Assembly: GCA_040752855.1 (NCBI GenBank)
Contig: JBFMHP010000023.1
Location: 23,625 to 87,624, forward strand
Reading direction: 5' to 3'
Origin: JBFMHP01 sp040752855
GTDB taxonomy: Bacteria; Pseudomonadota; Gammaproteobacteria; RBG-16-57-12
DNA: 64,000 nucleotides
The number at the start of each line of letters is the position of its first letter. Position 1 is the stretch's first letter. Of this stretch, positions 30,420-38,285 are shown one piece after another. The notes below the pieces were generated by a model, which was not told the origin of the DNA, did no database searches, and saw only the letters and a program-made list of their open reading frames with translations. Both the position numbers and the translations under genes were made by a program.

Positions 30420-31064
30420 TTAATGATCACTGAAGTAGAAATTGGCCTGGCTGTCAGAATTCGAGGCCTTGGCCTGCGCCGCCGATTCTTCAGCGATCAC
30501 CGCGCCCTGCGCCGGGACGGAAGCACTTTCAGGAGGCACCACCAAAGCTTCTTTTCGATGTTCGAGGGCCTTGCGCAGGAAATCCTGATCCACCTGGGCC
30601 TCCACGATGGCCTCGTAATTGCCGTCTTTGTCCGGCATCACGCTCAACACGTTCGCGCCAATGACGAAGGCATCGAGCAAAACCTTGAACCGGTCCTGCT
30701 CCAGCACCATCTCGCCGACGGTCGATCCACCCCAGATCCGCAGACCTTGAATGCGCTCGGCCAGGGCGCGATAAGCGTCAAGTTTTGCCGCCCGCATGGC
30801 CATTAATCGCCGGTTGCCCTCCGGGTAATACTGCTTAGGCGGCGCGCCAAAGCCGCGCGCGGTGACCGTGATGGTCTCGACCTTCTTATTGTTTTCCGCT
30901 TCGATATAGAGCTTGCCGACCATCGCCTGCGCCTCTTGCAGCGGCGTCATCTCCTGCGCGTCGGTCGCCTTGTTCTCCTTGGCAACCCCACCGGCATTCA
31001 CACACCCCGCCGCCACGCAACACGCGACGGCGACCACGATATTTCTGATTACTGTGTGCTCCAT
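30420..31064 (-). CDS. flgP: LPP20-family lipoprotein, FlgP-like
   Basis: 214 aa. N-terminal hydrophobic stretch and lipobox VAAGC indicate an outer-membrane lipoprotein. The domain MAMRAAKLDAYRALAERIQGL through VEAQVDQDFLRKALEHRK is LPP20/FlgP type. FlgP is an outer-membrane component tied to the H ring and needed for motility in Vibrio and for the disk structure in Campylobacter. ATG 31064 is chosen (GGGAG six nt upstream) over ATG 31067. The sigma-54 promoter upstream supports a flagellar role. Confidence 0.85.
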   Translation of the reverse strand: MEHTVIRNIVVAVACCVAAGCVNAGGVAKENKATDAQEMTPLQEAQAMVGKLYIEAENNKKVETITVTARGFGAPPKQYYPEGNRRLMAMRAAKLDAYRALAERIQGLRIWGGSTVGEMVLEQDRFKVLLDAFVIGANVLSVMPDKDGNYEAIVEAQVDQDFLRKALEHRKEALVVPPESASVPAQGAVIAEESAAQAKASNSDSQANFYFSDH

Positions 31065-31153
31065 CATTCACTCCCGCAGATATATAGCGTCTCGACTCAA
31101 CTCTCCGCACGGCACGTACGATATAGCCATGAACGGTCATCTAGCGGCGAAAA

Positions 31154-31169
31154 TGCAATTACCGTTCCA
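31154..31169 (-). promoter_or_regulatory. Sigma-54 promoter of flgP-flgT
   Basis: Minus strand TGGAACGGTAATTGCA differs from TGGCACG-N4-TTGCA at one base and has exact GG-N10-GC spacing. Predicted start near 31143, giving a 79-nt leader to flgP. Confidence 0.75.
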
Positions 31170-31243
31170 GAATCCAGTGACACACGCCTGCTGGTATGCA
31201 AATTGCTTTTAATCCGCCATTGGACATATTTCGGACGCCCGAC

Positions 31244-32104
31244 ATGAAAATGAATCACGCTCGACTCTGTCTCCTCTTTGCGGTGTTGCTGACCACCCTG
31301 CCGGCCTCGGCCGTCGAACGCCTCGAAAGCTGCTACGACAAACTGGGCCTGCACAAACCCGACAACAATCTGGACAAGGCCCTGTACATCATCATCGATC
31401 AAACCATGCCGCTCACAGCAGAGATGCGCAAGAACCTCAGCAGTCTCGTCGCCGACTGGCCGCGCCCCGGCGAGCGGGTAAAGATCGCGCGTTTCTCGGC
31501 CAACACGCGCGGGCAATACAATGAACTGATCTTCGATGCCATCCTCGACGACACACCGAGCGAGGAATATCTCTACCACCTGCGCGACGAGGACAATACC
31601 CACCTGCTCGCCTGCATGAAGCAGCGGAATCAAGAGATCCAGCAGGCGTTCAGTGGCGCCCTCAATAAAGGAATGGCGCTGATCGACACATCACTGCCGA
31701 AGACCGAGATCTTATATGCCTTGAAGCAGATCTCCGGCGCGATACTCGATGATGGAATTTCCGACAAGACCGTACTGATCGTCACCGACGGCATGGAAAA
31801 CGGCGAATTCGCCAGCTTCTACAAACGTCGCGCCGGCGTTGGCAAAGTGAGCCGGGAAAAGATGCTGGAAATACTAAAAAAGAATAATCTCCACGCCGAC
31901 TGGCGCGGCGCCAAGGTCTACATGTTCGGCTTGGGCAATATGCGCGACACCAAGCTCCTCATCACACCCACGCAACTGGAAAGCCTGCGCAAGACCTGGG
32001 AAGCTTATTTTCATGCAAGCAACGGCAATGTGCGGCAGTTGGGAACACCGGCGATACTGCTCAGCAATCTGCGGGAAGTCACCTCGGCGGCGGCTGCGCC
32101 TTGA
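31244..32104 (+). CDS. Exported protein of unknown function, weakly VWA-like
   Basis: 286 aa. A signal peptide (MKMNHARLCLLFAVLLTTLPASA) directs it to the periplasm. The body looks like a Rossmann-type alpha/beta domain: ALYIIIDQTMPLTAEMRKNL, VKIARFSANTRGQYNEL, KTVLIVTDGMENGEFASFY. The layout recalls von Willebrand A domains, but the metal site DxSxS is replaced by DQTMP, so metal binding is doubtful. I do not recognise the family. ATG 31244 is the chosen start. The last 130 bp of the gene are duplicated immediately downstream. It is divergent from flgP. Confidence 0.75.
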   Translation: MKMNHARLCLLFAVLLTTLPASAVERLESCYDKLGLHKPDNNLDKALYIIIDQTMPLTAEMRKNLSSLVADWPRPGERVKIARFSANTRGQYNELIFDAILDDTPSEEYLYHLRDEDNTHLLACMKQRNQEIQQAFSGALNKGMALIDTSLPKTEILYALKQISGAILDDGISDKTVLIVTDGMENGEFASFYKRRAGVGKVSREKMLEILKKNNLHADWRGAKVYMFGLGNMRDTKLLITPTQLESLRKTWEAYFHASNGNVRQLGTPAILLSNLREVTSAAAAP

Positions 32105-32120
32105 ACATTTTGATAACTTC

Positions 32121-32153
32121 GATCGATGCGGTTCGTGCCTCACCGCATCCTAC
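32121..32153 (+). repeat. REP-B copy 1
   Basis: GATGCGGT and ACCGCATC form an 8-bp stem around TCGTGCCTC. It is the first of five copies around a RAYT transposase gene, in the mobile REP/RAYT arrangement. Confidence 0.85.
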
Positions 32154-32301
32154 AACTGGAAAGCCTGCGCAAGACCTGGGAAGCTTATTTTCATGCAAGC
32201 AACGGCAATGTGCGGCAGCTGGGAACACCGGCGATATTGCTCAGCAATCTGCGGGAAGTCACCTCGGCAGCGGCTGCGCCTTGAACATTTTAGATATTTT
32301 C

Positions 32302-32334
32302 AATCGATGCGGTTCGTGCCTCACCGCACCCTAC
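32302..32334 (+). repeat. REP-B copy 2
   Basis: Same element as copy 1 at the end of the duplicated unit; the right arm reads ACCGCACC, giving one stem mismatch. Confidence 0.85.
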
Positions 32335-32339
32335 AGCGC

Positions 32340-32438
32340 TTAACTGGAGGAATATTTGAAATTATTATAATTAATTTACTCATTGAGCCAGTAGTTAATT
32401 CTATTGTAGCTCGCATGAAAAAATCATCACTTGGCTAG
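32340..32438 (+). pseudogene. Possible truncated remnant of a small membrane gene
   Basis: The frame reads GGIFEIIIINLLIEPVVNS then IVARMKKSSLG and a stop, looks like real AT-rich coding sequence, and has no start codon before the REP at 32302-32334. GGAGGA at 32345 resembles a ribosome site but no good start follows in this frame. It may be the 3' end of a gene cut by the REP or duplication. Very tentative. Confidence 0.2.
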
Positions 32439-32448
32439 GAAGCAAATT

Positions 32449-32700
32449 ATGGAGCGTAATATCCCTAGAGCGATTATCAGTTTCTTTTTAGGGGTGGGTA
32501 GCTTTTTATGGGCAATCTACGAGATGAATATTGGGAGATTATGTATATCTTCGTCTCGTAATAGTAATTGTTTTATTGAGATATCCAGACCTGAAAATCC
32601 TGCGCTGTTTTGGTTAAATATATTAATACTTTTTTTGATATCGATTGCTTGTTTTTATAGAGGTGTTAAATATATCAAATCTGGGTCTTCGCGTAATTGA
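32449..32700 (+). CDS. Small hypothetical membrane protein
   Basis: 83 aa with two hydrophobic helices (AIISFFLGVGSFLWAIYE and ALFWLNILILFLISIACFY) separated by a Cys/Ser-rich loop, then a basic end. Not recognised. ATG 32449 has AGGAAG 7 nt upstream. It is far more AT-rich than its neighbours and is boxed in by REP elements, suggesting recent acquisition. Confidence 0.5.
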   Translation: MERNIPRAIISFFLGVGSFLWAIYEMNIGRLCISSSRNSNCFIEISRPENPALFWLNILILFLISIACFYRGVKYIKSGSSRN

Positions 32701-32704
32701 GCGC

Positions 32705-32738
32705 GTAGGATGCGGTGAGGAAACGAACCGCATCGATC
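32705..32738 (-). repeat. REP-B copy 3 (inverted)
   Basis: GTAGGATGCGGTGAGG with the complementary arm AACCGCATCGATC, in reverse orientation, 9 bp beyond the original stop codon of the RAYT gene. Confidence 0.85.
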
Positions 32739-32746
32739 GTGGCCAT

Positions 32747-33277
32747 TCACTCCGCCCCTGCAATAACAACCCTTTCACCGCCACCCCAATCCAACGCATA
32801 TACGCCCCTCGCGACATACCGGTGAAAACTCGAATGCGGCTAATCGGCTACTTGTTGCACGTAGCCGTGTTTCACTGGGTTCCCATGGATATAATCGACA
32901 TGGCGCGCACAGTCCTCTTCATTCCGTATGCAATGCTCCCAAAATCGGCGTTGCCATATGCCGCGTTCGCCACGCTTGATGCGGCTCTCAGAACGCCGCT
33001 CGCCTTGCGCCAGGGACCGAGAGAAATTCGCCTTGATCAAACCCCACCGCGTCGAATAGTCGGCATCGCCTTCGGGCAGCGACCAGACACAGTGCAGATG
33101 GTCGGGTAGCACAACCACTGCGTCCATGCGGAAGGGATGCCGCTCGCGCACCACTCGAAATGCCGACCGCAATGCGTCGATTCTCTCTACTAACAAGCCG
33201 TTGCCACGTCGCTCGGCGAGTCCCACCGTGAAAAACCATGTAGCGCCTGGCACACGTACACGACGATATTCAGTCAT
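32747..33277 (-). pseudogene. REP-associated tyrosine transposase (RAYT), nonsense-interrupted
   Basis: Y1-type transposase of the TnpA-REP family. H60-x-H62 in LPDHLHCVW is the metal site and Tyr129 in DYIHGNPVKHG is the likely nucleophile. The frame stops at TAG (codon 146) right after VQQVAD; reading through gives PHSSFHRYVARGVYALDWGG, the expected family C-terminus, ending at TGA 32747-32749. The TAG stands where the family has Trp, so one base change (TGG to TAG) explains it. Catalytic residues remain. REP-B copies flank it on both sides. Confidence 0.85.
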
Positions 33278-33308
33278 CGGACTCTCTCCTTGTCTCTTGT
33301 TTGTTCAC

Positions 33309-33341
33309 GATCGATGCGGTTCGTGCCGCACCGCATCCTAC
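33309..33341 (+). repeat. REP-B copy 4
   Basis: GATCGATGCGGTTCG and the pairing ACCGCATCCTAC arm, 32 bp upstream of the RAYT start codon; the loop has GCCGC instead of GCCTC. Confidence 0.85.
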
Positions 33342-33455
33342 GACGTTCAGCAACCTGCAGTGAAGTACCTTGACCGCGGCCGCACCATAAACATTTGCCC
33401 GCAGGCGCTTCGCTTATTGTCCTACGAGATCTTCACTGCACGGGGTGATAATCTC

Positions 33456-33488
33456 GATCGATGCGGTTCGTGCCTCACCGCATCCTAC
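33456..33488 (+). repeat. REP-B copy 5, overlapping the tusA-like stop codon
   Basis: Identical to copy 1. Its last bases (33485-33487) are the TAG stop of the leftward TusA-like gene. Confidence 0.85.
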
Positions 33489-33736
33489 CCTTGGGGCGGC
33501 ACGTCACGGCGCTTTTCAAGCAGGAAATGAAACTCGGCGCCCTCTTCCCACGCTCGGATAAGCGCATGGCCGGTCATCCGGGAGAAAGCGGGGAAGTCCT
33601 TGGCGGAGCCTGGGTCGGTGGCGATCACGTGCAGGACCTGGCCTGGCTGCATCGCCGACAGGGCCTTCTTGGTACGCAGGATGGGCAAGGGACAATCGAG
33701 CCCTCTGGCGTCGAGTTCTTGATCAAAATCTTCCAT
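33485..33736 (-). CDS. TusA-family sulfurtransferase
   Basis: 83 aa. The TusA signature LDARGLDCPLPILRTKKAL carries the sulfur-binding Cys15; the rest follows the two-layer sandwich fold. TusA proteins pass sulfane sulfur to tRNA thiolation (MnmA is in this window) or to sulfur oxidation enzymes. It is close to soxXA, but separated from them by bepA. ATG 33736 has GAGG five nt upstream. The stop lies inside a REP element, so the last few residues (RRDVPPQG) may be REP-derived. Confidence 0.9.
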   Translation of the reverse strand: MEDFDQELDARGLDCPLPILRTKKALSAMQPGQVLHVIATDPGSAKDFPAFSRMTGHALIRAWEEGAEFHFLLEKRRDVPPQG

Positions 33737-33850
33737 CATCACCTCGTATGGAACCTTAAAGCGGAAATCTCATCAAACTGTGGCGAGGCGCGCTAGGCGC
33801 GTCTCAACCGCTTGCATTTGCAAAAACAAAACCTTATATAGGTTTGAGGG

Positions 33851-33856
33851 TATAAT
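33851..33856 (+). promoter_or_regulatory. -10 element upstream of bepA
   Basis: TATAAT 60 nt before the bepA start in the divergent tusA-bepA region; no clear -35 at normal spacing. Confidence 0.4.
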
Positions 33857-33916
33857 ACCGTTTACTTCATCGGCAAGAATCTTACCTCGATCCGCCGATT
33901 AATCTTCAGAGAGTTA

Positions 33917-35389
33917 ATGAAAGCCTACCGTTTTTCCTCGCGCCTACTCGGCATTCTTCTGTGCCTGTCGTACTGTCTCGTCATTCCCGGACTGGCGCAG
34001 GCGGAGTTTGACGCGCAAAACGAATTACCCGACATCGGCAGCTCTTCCGATACCGTGCTTTCGATACAGGAGGAGCGCCGGCTCGGCGAGATGTTCATGC
34101 GCAATGTGCAGCGCTCGGCCGAGATCGTCGATGATCCCGAGGTGGAGCTCTACATCCAGGGGCTGGGCCAGCGGCTGGTGTCCTACCTGCCCTCGATCCC
34201 CTATGACTTTCATTTCTTTGTCATCGATGCGGCGGAGATCAATGCCTTTGCCGTGCCGGGCGGTTATGTGGGGATCAACAGCGGCTTGATCCTGGCGGCG
34301 GAGACCGAGAACGAACTCGCCTCGGTGGTGGCCCATGAAATCGCCCACGTCAGCCAGCGGCATATCAGCCGGAGCTTCGAGAAGAACCAGCGCGTTTCGC
34401 TGACCACCATGGCCTCGATCATCGCGGCCATCCTGCTTTCCGGGCAAGGCGGCGATGCGAGTCTCGCGGCCCTGTCCACGGGCATGGCCACCGGGTATCA
34501 GGCCCAACTCAATTTCACGCGCGCGCATGAAAAGGAGGCTGACCGTGTCGGCATCCAATTGATGGCCGAGTCCGGCTATGATCCGCGCGGCATGCCGCAG
34601 TTCTTTGAAAAACTCCAACAGCAGTCGCGTTACTCCACCACAGGGCTGCCCGAGATCCTCATGACCCACCCGGTCACGGTCTCGCGGATCTCCGACTCCA
34701 CCAACCGGGCCGAGCAGTATCCCAAGCGCGGCAATGTCGATCACATCAGCTTCCAGTTGATCAAGCAGAAGTTCAAGGTCAACAGCGCGAAGAACATCCG
34801 GCAGACCCTCAAGGAATATGCCGATCTGACGCAGAAAAATCCCAGCTCGCCCCAGTTATACGGCTATGCGCTGGCGCTCACCCAGGCCTTGGAATTCAGC
34901 CAGGCCGAGGCGATATTGCAGAAACTGATCGAACGGGAGGGTGAGCGTTCCGAGTTTCTCCTCGCCCTGGCGGCCTGCCAGGCGGAGCAGGCGGGCGATG
35001 CTAAAAAGGCCGCTGCCAAAACCTATGAAACCGCGCTCAAGATCTACCCGAACCACAAGGCCGTCGTCATGGCCTATGGGGATTACCTGCTCAAGAGCGG
35101 CCATGAGCCCAAGGCCCGGTCGCTGCTGGAAGACTACATGCGGCAAACCGCTCCCACCGCCAATGTGTATGAGCTGCGGGCGCGCATCGAGGACCGCCTG
35201 GGCAATCAGGCCGAATCGCATGCGGCCATGGCCGAGGCCTATTTCCTGACGGGGATGACCGGCAACGCCATCGAGCAGCTCGAATTCGCGCTCAAGAAAC
35301 TCGGCGAGAATCCCTTCCGCCGCCCCGGCCTGGAAAAACGCCTCGAGGAATTGAAGCAGATCGCCTTGCAGGATAAAAAGGAGCAATGA
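33917..35389 (+). CDS. bepA: Beta-barrel assembly-enhancing protease BepA (M48 metallopeptidase with TPRs)
   Basis: 490 aa. Signal peptide to about residue 29 (LVIPGLAQA), then an M48 domain with zinc motif HEIAH (140-144) and third ligand Glu207 in HEKEADR, then TPR repeats (about 310-480). In E. coli BepA (YfgC) degrades stalled LptD and other outer-membrane proteins in the periplasm. Length fits the family (487). It lies upstream of soxX, with 76 nt between. Confidence 0.92.
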   Translation: MKAYRFSSRLLGILLCLSYCLVIPGLAQAEFDAQNELPDIGSSSDTVLSIQEERRLGEMFMRNVQRSAEIVDDPEVELYIQGLGQRLVSYLPSIPYDFHFFVIDAAEINAFAVPGGYVGINSGLILAAETENELASVVAHEIAHVSQRHISRSFEKNQRVSLTTMASIIAAILLSGQGGDASLAALSTGMATGYQAQLNFTRAHEKEADRVGIQLMAESGYDPRGMPQFFEKLQQQSRYSTTGLPEILMTHPVTVSRISDSTNRAEQYPKRGNVDHISFQLIKQKFKVNSAKNIRQTLKEYADLTQKNPSSPQLYGYALALTQALEFSQAEAILQKLIEREGERSEFLLALAACQAEQAGDAKKAAAKTYETALKIYPNHKAVVMAYGDYLLKSGHEPKARSLLEDYMRQTAPTANVYELRARIEDRLGNQAESHAAMAEAYFLTGMTGNAIEQLEFALKKLGENPFRRPGLEKRLEELKQIALQDKKEQ

Positions 35390-35423
35390 GGCCCGGGCAG
35401 TGTTTCGCCCGGCCATTCGTGGT

Positions 35424-35429
35424 TATAAT
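35424..35429 (+). promoter_or_regulatory. -10 element upstream of soxX
   Basis: TATAAT 37 nt before the soxX start, in the 76-nt gap after bepA. The -35 region is poor. Confidence 0.35.
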
Positions 35430-35465
35430 CCCGGGCTACCACAATCGCACGGCCACTCCGAAACG

Positions 35466-35945
35466 ATGATGCAACAATTTCTGATACGAATGCCGCTGGT
35501 CTTCCTCGCGCTGTGCGCGTGCTTGACGCAGGCGCACGCCGCCGAGGCGGTCAATATCAAACTCGAGGAGCTGGCCGCGCCCGCGAAGAGCGCGCCGGCG
35601 CCGACCACGCCCTCCGCCGCTTCCGCGCCCGAAAAATCGGCCGAGAAGAAGCCGAAACCGCCGCACGAAGGCGAACGCATCGCCTTCGACGCAAAACGCG
35701 GCAATTGCCTGGCCTGCCATGAAATCGGCGCGGGGAAAAACGCGGGGAACATCGGCCCGGCACTGATCGATCTCCAGCGCAAATACCCAAAGGAAGAACA
35801 GTTGCTCGCCTATCTCCGGGATGCCTCCGCGCAGAATCCGCGGACCATCATGCCGCCCTACGGCAAGCATCGTCTTCTCACCGAGGAAGAGATGAAACTG
35901 ATCGCCGAATATTTGTATACACTCACCAGCGCGCCTGACAAATGA
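35466..35945 (+). CDS. soxX: Sulfur-oxidation c-type cytochrome SoxX
   Basis: 159 aa. Signal peptide (MMQQFLIRMPLVFLALCA through AHA), a Pro/Ala/Lys linker, then a cytochrome c domain with haem motif C81-LA-C84-H85 and the likely distal Met129 in RTIMPPYGKH. SoxX pairs with SoxA to form SoxAX, which attaches thiosulfate to the SoxY carrier by oxidation in the periplasm. It overlaps soxA by ATGA. The frame starts at 35400, but the signal peptide defines the start at 35466. Confidence 0.92.
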   Translation: MMQQFLIRMPLVFLALCACLTQAHAAEAVNIKLEELAAPAKSAPAPTTPSAASAPEKSAEKKPKPPHEGERIAFDAKRGNCLACHEIGAGKNAGNIGPALIDLQRKYPKEEQLLAYLRDASAQNPRTIMPPYGKHRLLTEEEMKLIAEYLYTLTSAPDK

Positions 35946-36814
35946 GCTCACGGGGACTTCTCGCCATCATGCACAAACCCGCCGCCCGATCACTGTTCGC
36001 TGTACTGTTCTGCATGGGTGTTGGACTCGCGCCGACAGCGCATGCCGATGTCGCCGGCGAGCTGGCGCGCTTTCAGGAATACTTCTTGAACAAACACCCT
36101 GATCTACCACTGGCCAAATATGCCGATGGCGCCTTCGCCTTGCAGCCTAACGGCGCTGAAGAGCTGGCGGCCTTGCGCAGGTCCGTATCGCTGGAAAATA
36201 TTATTAAGCGCGGCCGCGCGCTCTATGCCGCACCGTTTGCCAACGGCAAGGGCTACGCCGCTTGTTTCCGCAGCAACGGCTTGGGCATCGCCACGGATTA
36301 CCCGTATTACGACGTGCTTGCGCGCGAAGTGAAGACCTTCGAGATGGAGATCAACGAGTGCCGGACGCGCCACGGCGAGCCGCCCTATGCCTACGGCGGC
36401 GCCGAGATGACCGCCCTGCTCGCCTACCTCACCGAGACCTCGCGCAAGAACATCATCACCGTCGTGATCCCGGACAATCCCGACGCCTTGGCCGCCTTCG
36501 AAAAGGGCAAGCAGTTTTTCTTCGCCCGGCGCGGCAAATGGAATGTCGCCTGCGCCCACTGCCACATGGAATATGACGGCAAGCGCCTGGGTGACAAGAC
36601 CCTCAGCCCCGCGCTGGGCATCACCAGCTACTTCCCCGCGTACTATGGACAGTGGTCCGAGGTCGGCACCCTGCACCGCCGCTTCAGTGACTGCATGGCC
36701 CGGATCGGCGCCAAGCCCTTCCCGGCGCAAAGCGAGGAATACCGCAATCTCGAATTCTTCCTCGGCTTCATGAGCAACGGCGTGCCGCTGAGCGGGCCGG
36801 ATGTGAGACCCTGA
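35942..36814 (+). CDS. soxA: Sulfur-oxidation c-type cytochrome SoxA, single-haem type
   Basis: 290 aa. It is the catalytic subunit of the SoxAX thiosulfate dehydrogenase. The C-terminal domain has haem motif C204-AH-C207-H208 and the active-site cysteine ligand Cys251 in RRFSDCMARIG. The N-terminal domain lacks CxxCH and keeps only Cys108 and Cys140, probably a disulfide, so this is the one-haem SoxA type. ATG 35942 overlaps soxX; ATG 35969 (MHKPAARSLFAVL) gives a cleaner signal peptide and may be the true start. soxYZ and soxB are not in the window. Confidence 0.93.
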   Translation: MSSRGLLAIMHKPAARSLFAVLFCMGVGLAPTAHADVAGELARFQEYFLNKHPDLPLAKYADGAFALQPNGAEELAALRRSVSLENIIKRGRALYAAPFANGKGYAACFRSNGLGIATDYPYYDVLAREVKTFEMEINECRTRHGEPPYAYGGAEMTALLAYLTETSRKNIITVVIPDNPDALAAFEKGKQFFFARRGKWNVACAHCHMEYDGKRLGDKTLSPALGITSYFPAYYGQWSEVGTLHRRFSDCMARIGAKPFPAQSEEYRNLEFFLGFMSNGVPLSGPDVRP

Positions 36815-37227
36815 TGCAGCCGGCCTCCTTTCTCCGACGCCTGCTGGCGATGTTTTACGACAGCCTGCTGGTCGCCGCGCTCCTGCTGGCGGCCTCCGCC
36901 CTGGTCGTTGCGCTCCGAAAAGGCGAAGCCGTCGAGCCCGGCTCGCTGTGGTTCGGTTTGTATCTCTTGGGCGTGGTATATCTGTTTTTCGGCTGGTGCT
37001 GGACCCGCGGCGGCCAGACGCTCGGTTTGAAGACATGGAAGCTGCAGGTGGTGGATTTCAATGGGCGGCCGGTCACCTGGCGCCTGGCGGCGCTGCGTTA
37101 TCTGGGCGCCATCCTCTCCTGGCTGTGCCTGGGACTCGGCTTTTTCTGGATCTTGGTGGACAAGGACAAGCTCGCTTGGCACGACCGGCTCTCGAAAACC
37201 AAGGTCATCAGGGTGCGGCCTCAATAG
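36814..37227 (+). CDS. RDD-family membrane protein
   Basis: 137 aa with three or four membrane helices and the RDD domain: LRRLLAMFYDSLLVAALLL, FGWCWTRGGQTLGLKTWKLQV, HDRLSKTKVI. Its Met codon shares the last A of the soxA TGA stop, so it is translationally coupled to soxXA. The function of RDD proteins is mostly unknown (some affect Na+/H+ exchange). Its 3' end overlaps the convergent lptG by 7 nt. Confidence 0.8.
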   Translation: MQPASFLRRLLAMFYDSLLVAALLLAASALVVALRKGEAVEPGSLWFGLYLLGVVYLFFGWCWTRGGQTLGLKTWKLQVVDFNGRPVTWRLAALRYLGAILSWLCLGLGFFWILVDKDKLAWHDRLSKTKVIRVRPQ

Positions 37228-38285
37228 ATCCGCTTGAGCAGCCAGACGCTCAGCCCGGTAAACAGCAGCACCGGCACCAGCGCGCTGATGGCGGGATTGT
37301 ATTCATGCACCAGTCCGACGTAATTGACCATCTGGCTCAATAAATAGAATCCCAACCCCACCAGCACGCCCACCAGGATGCGCTGTCCGATCCCGACCGA
37401 GCGCAGCGGGCCGAAGACAAACGGAACCGCCAGGGTCATCATCACCAGGATGACGAACGGAAGCATCAGCTTGGTCCACAGCGCCATTTCGTAGCGGGCC
37501 GAGCTCAAGCCGTTGTTCTTGAGATAACCGACATAATCGTACAGATCGCGCACCGATTTGGTTTCCGGCGAGATATTCAAGACATCAAGCTTTTCCGGCG
37601 TGATCAGCGAACCCCATTTCTGTTCGGGGACGTGCACGCGCTCCACGGTGCCGTTAATGAAATATTGCATTTCCACGTCGAGTAGGCGCCAGGCGCTCTT
37701 GTCATAGATCGCCTCCTTGGCGGAGGTGATCTGGATCAGTTGATTATGACTATCGACCTCGTAGATAGTCACCGGCCCGAGGTGTTCGAGGGTGATGACG
37801 GTCTCGATCTTGACGAAACGGTTGCCGTCCCGCGCCCACAGCCCCTCCTTGCCTTGGCTGTGCAGCTCGCCGCTGATGGCATCGCTGCGCATCCGAGTGG
37901 CGTAGGACTCGGCCAACGGCGCCAGCGTCTCGCCCACCAGGGTCGCCAGCAGCACGATCGCCAGTCCGACCCTGAGCACCGTCCAGATGATGCGCCGCAG
38001 GCTCAGTCCGGCGGCGCGCATCGCGACCAATTCGCTGTGGCTGGCCAGGGCGCCCAGCCCAGTGATGCAACCGATCAGGGCGGCGATGGGGAAATACAGA
38101 TACGCCTTGCTCACCATGCTCAAGGTCACATACAGGATGGCCTGCCAGACACCATAATCGCCGCGGCCGACGTTTTTCAGTTCGAAGATGAAATCCAGGA
38201 ATCCAAAGATCGCCAACAGCACCAGAAGACTGATGGACACGCCGGTAAGCATGGCGGTGGCAAGATACCGATCCAGAATTTTCAT
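37221..38285 (-). CDS. lptG: LPS export ABC transporter permease LptG
   Basis: 354 aa. With LptF and LptB2 it extracts lipopolysaccharide from the inner membrane. Six helices in two groups of three around a periplasmic jellyroll-like domain: MKILDRYLATAMLTGVSISL at the start, AAGLSLRRIIWTVLRVGLAI, then KLMLPFVILVMMTLAVPFVFG. It begins inside the end of lptF (4-nt overlap), the usual lptF-lptG order. Confidence 0.94.
   Translation of the reverse strand: MKILDRYLATAMLTGVSISLLVLLAIFGFLDFIFELKNVGRGDYGVWQAILYVTLSMVSKAYLYFPIAALIGCITGLGALASHSELVAMRAAGLSLRRIIWTVLRVGLAIVLLATLVGETLAPLAESYATRMRSDAISGELHSQGKEGLWARDGNRFVKIETVITLEHLGPVTIYEVDSHNQLIQITSAKEAIYDKSAWRLLDVEMQYFINGTVERVHVPEQKWGSLITPEKLDVLNISPETKSVRDLYDYVGYLKNNGLSSARYEMALWTKLMLPFVILVMMTLAVPFVFGPLRSVGIGQRILVGVLVGLGFYLLSQMVNYVGLVHEYNPAISALVPVLLFTGLSVWLLKRIY

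Larger units (their letters stand above)
31974..32334. repeat. 180-bp tandem direct duplication of a gene end plus REP
   Basis: 31974-32153 and 32154-32334 are near-identical: the last 127 coding bases of the exported-protein gene, its stop, and a REP hairpin. The coding parts differ at three bases only, and all three are synonymous in the gene's frame; the spacer before the REP differs more and by one inserted base. The second copy has no 5' part and cannot make a full protein. Confidence 0.95.
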
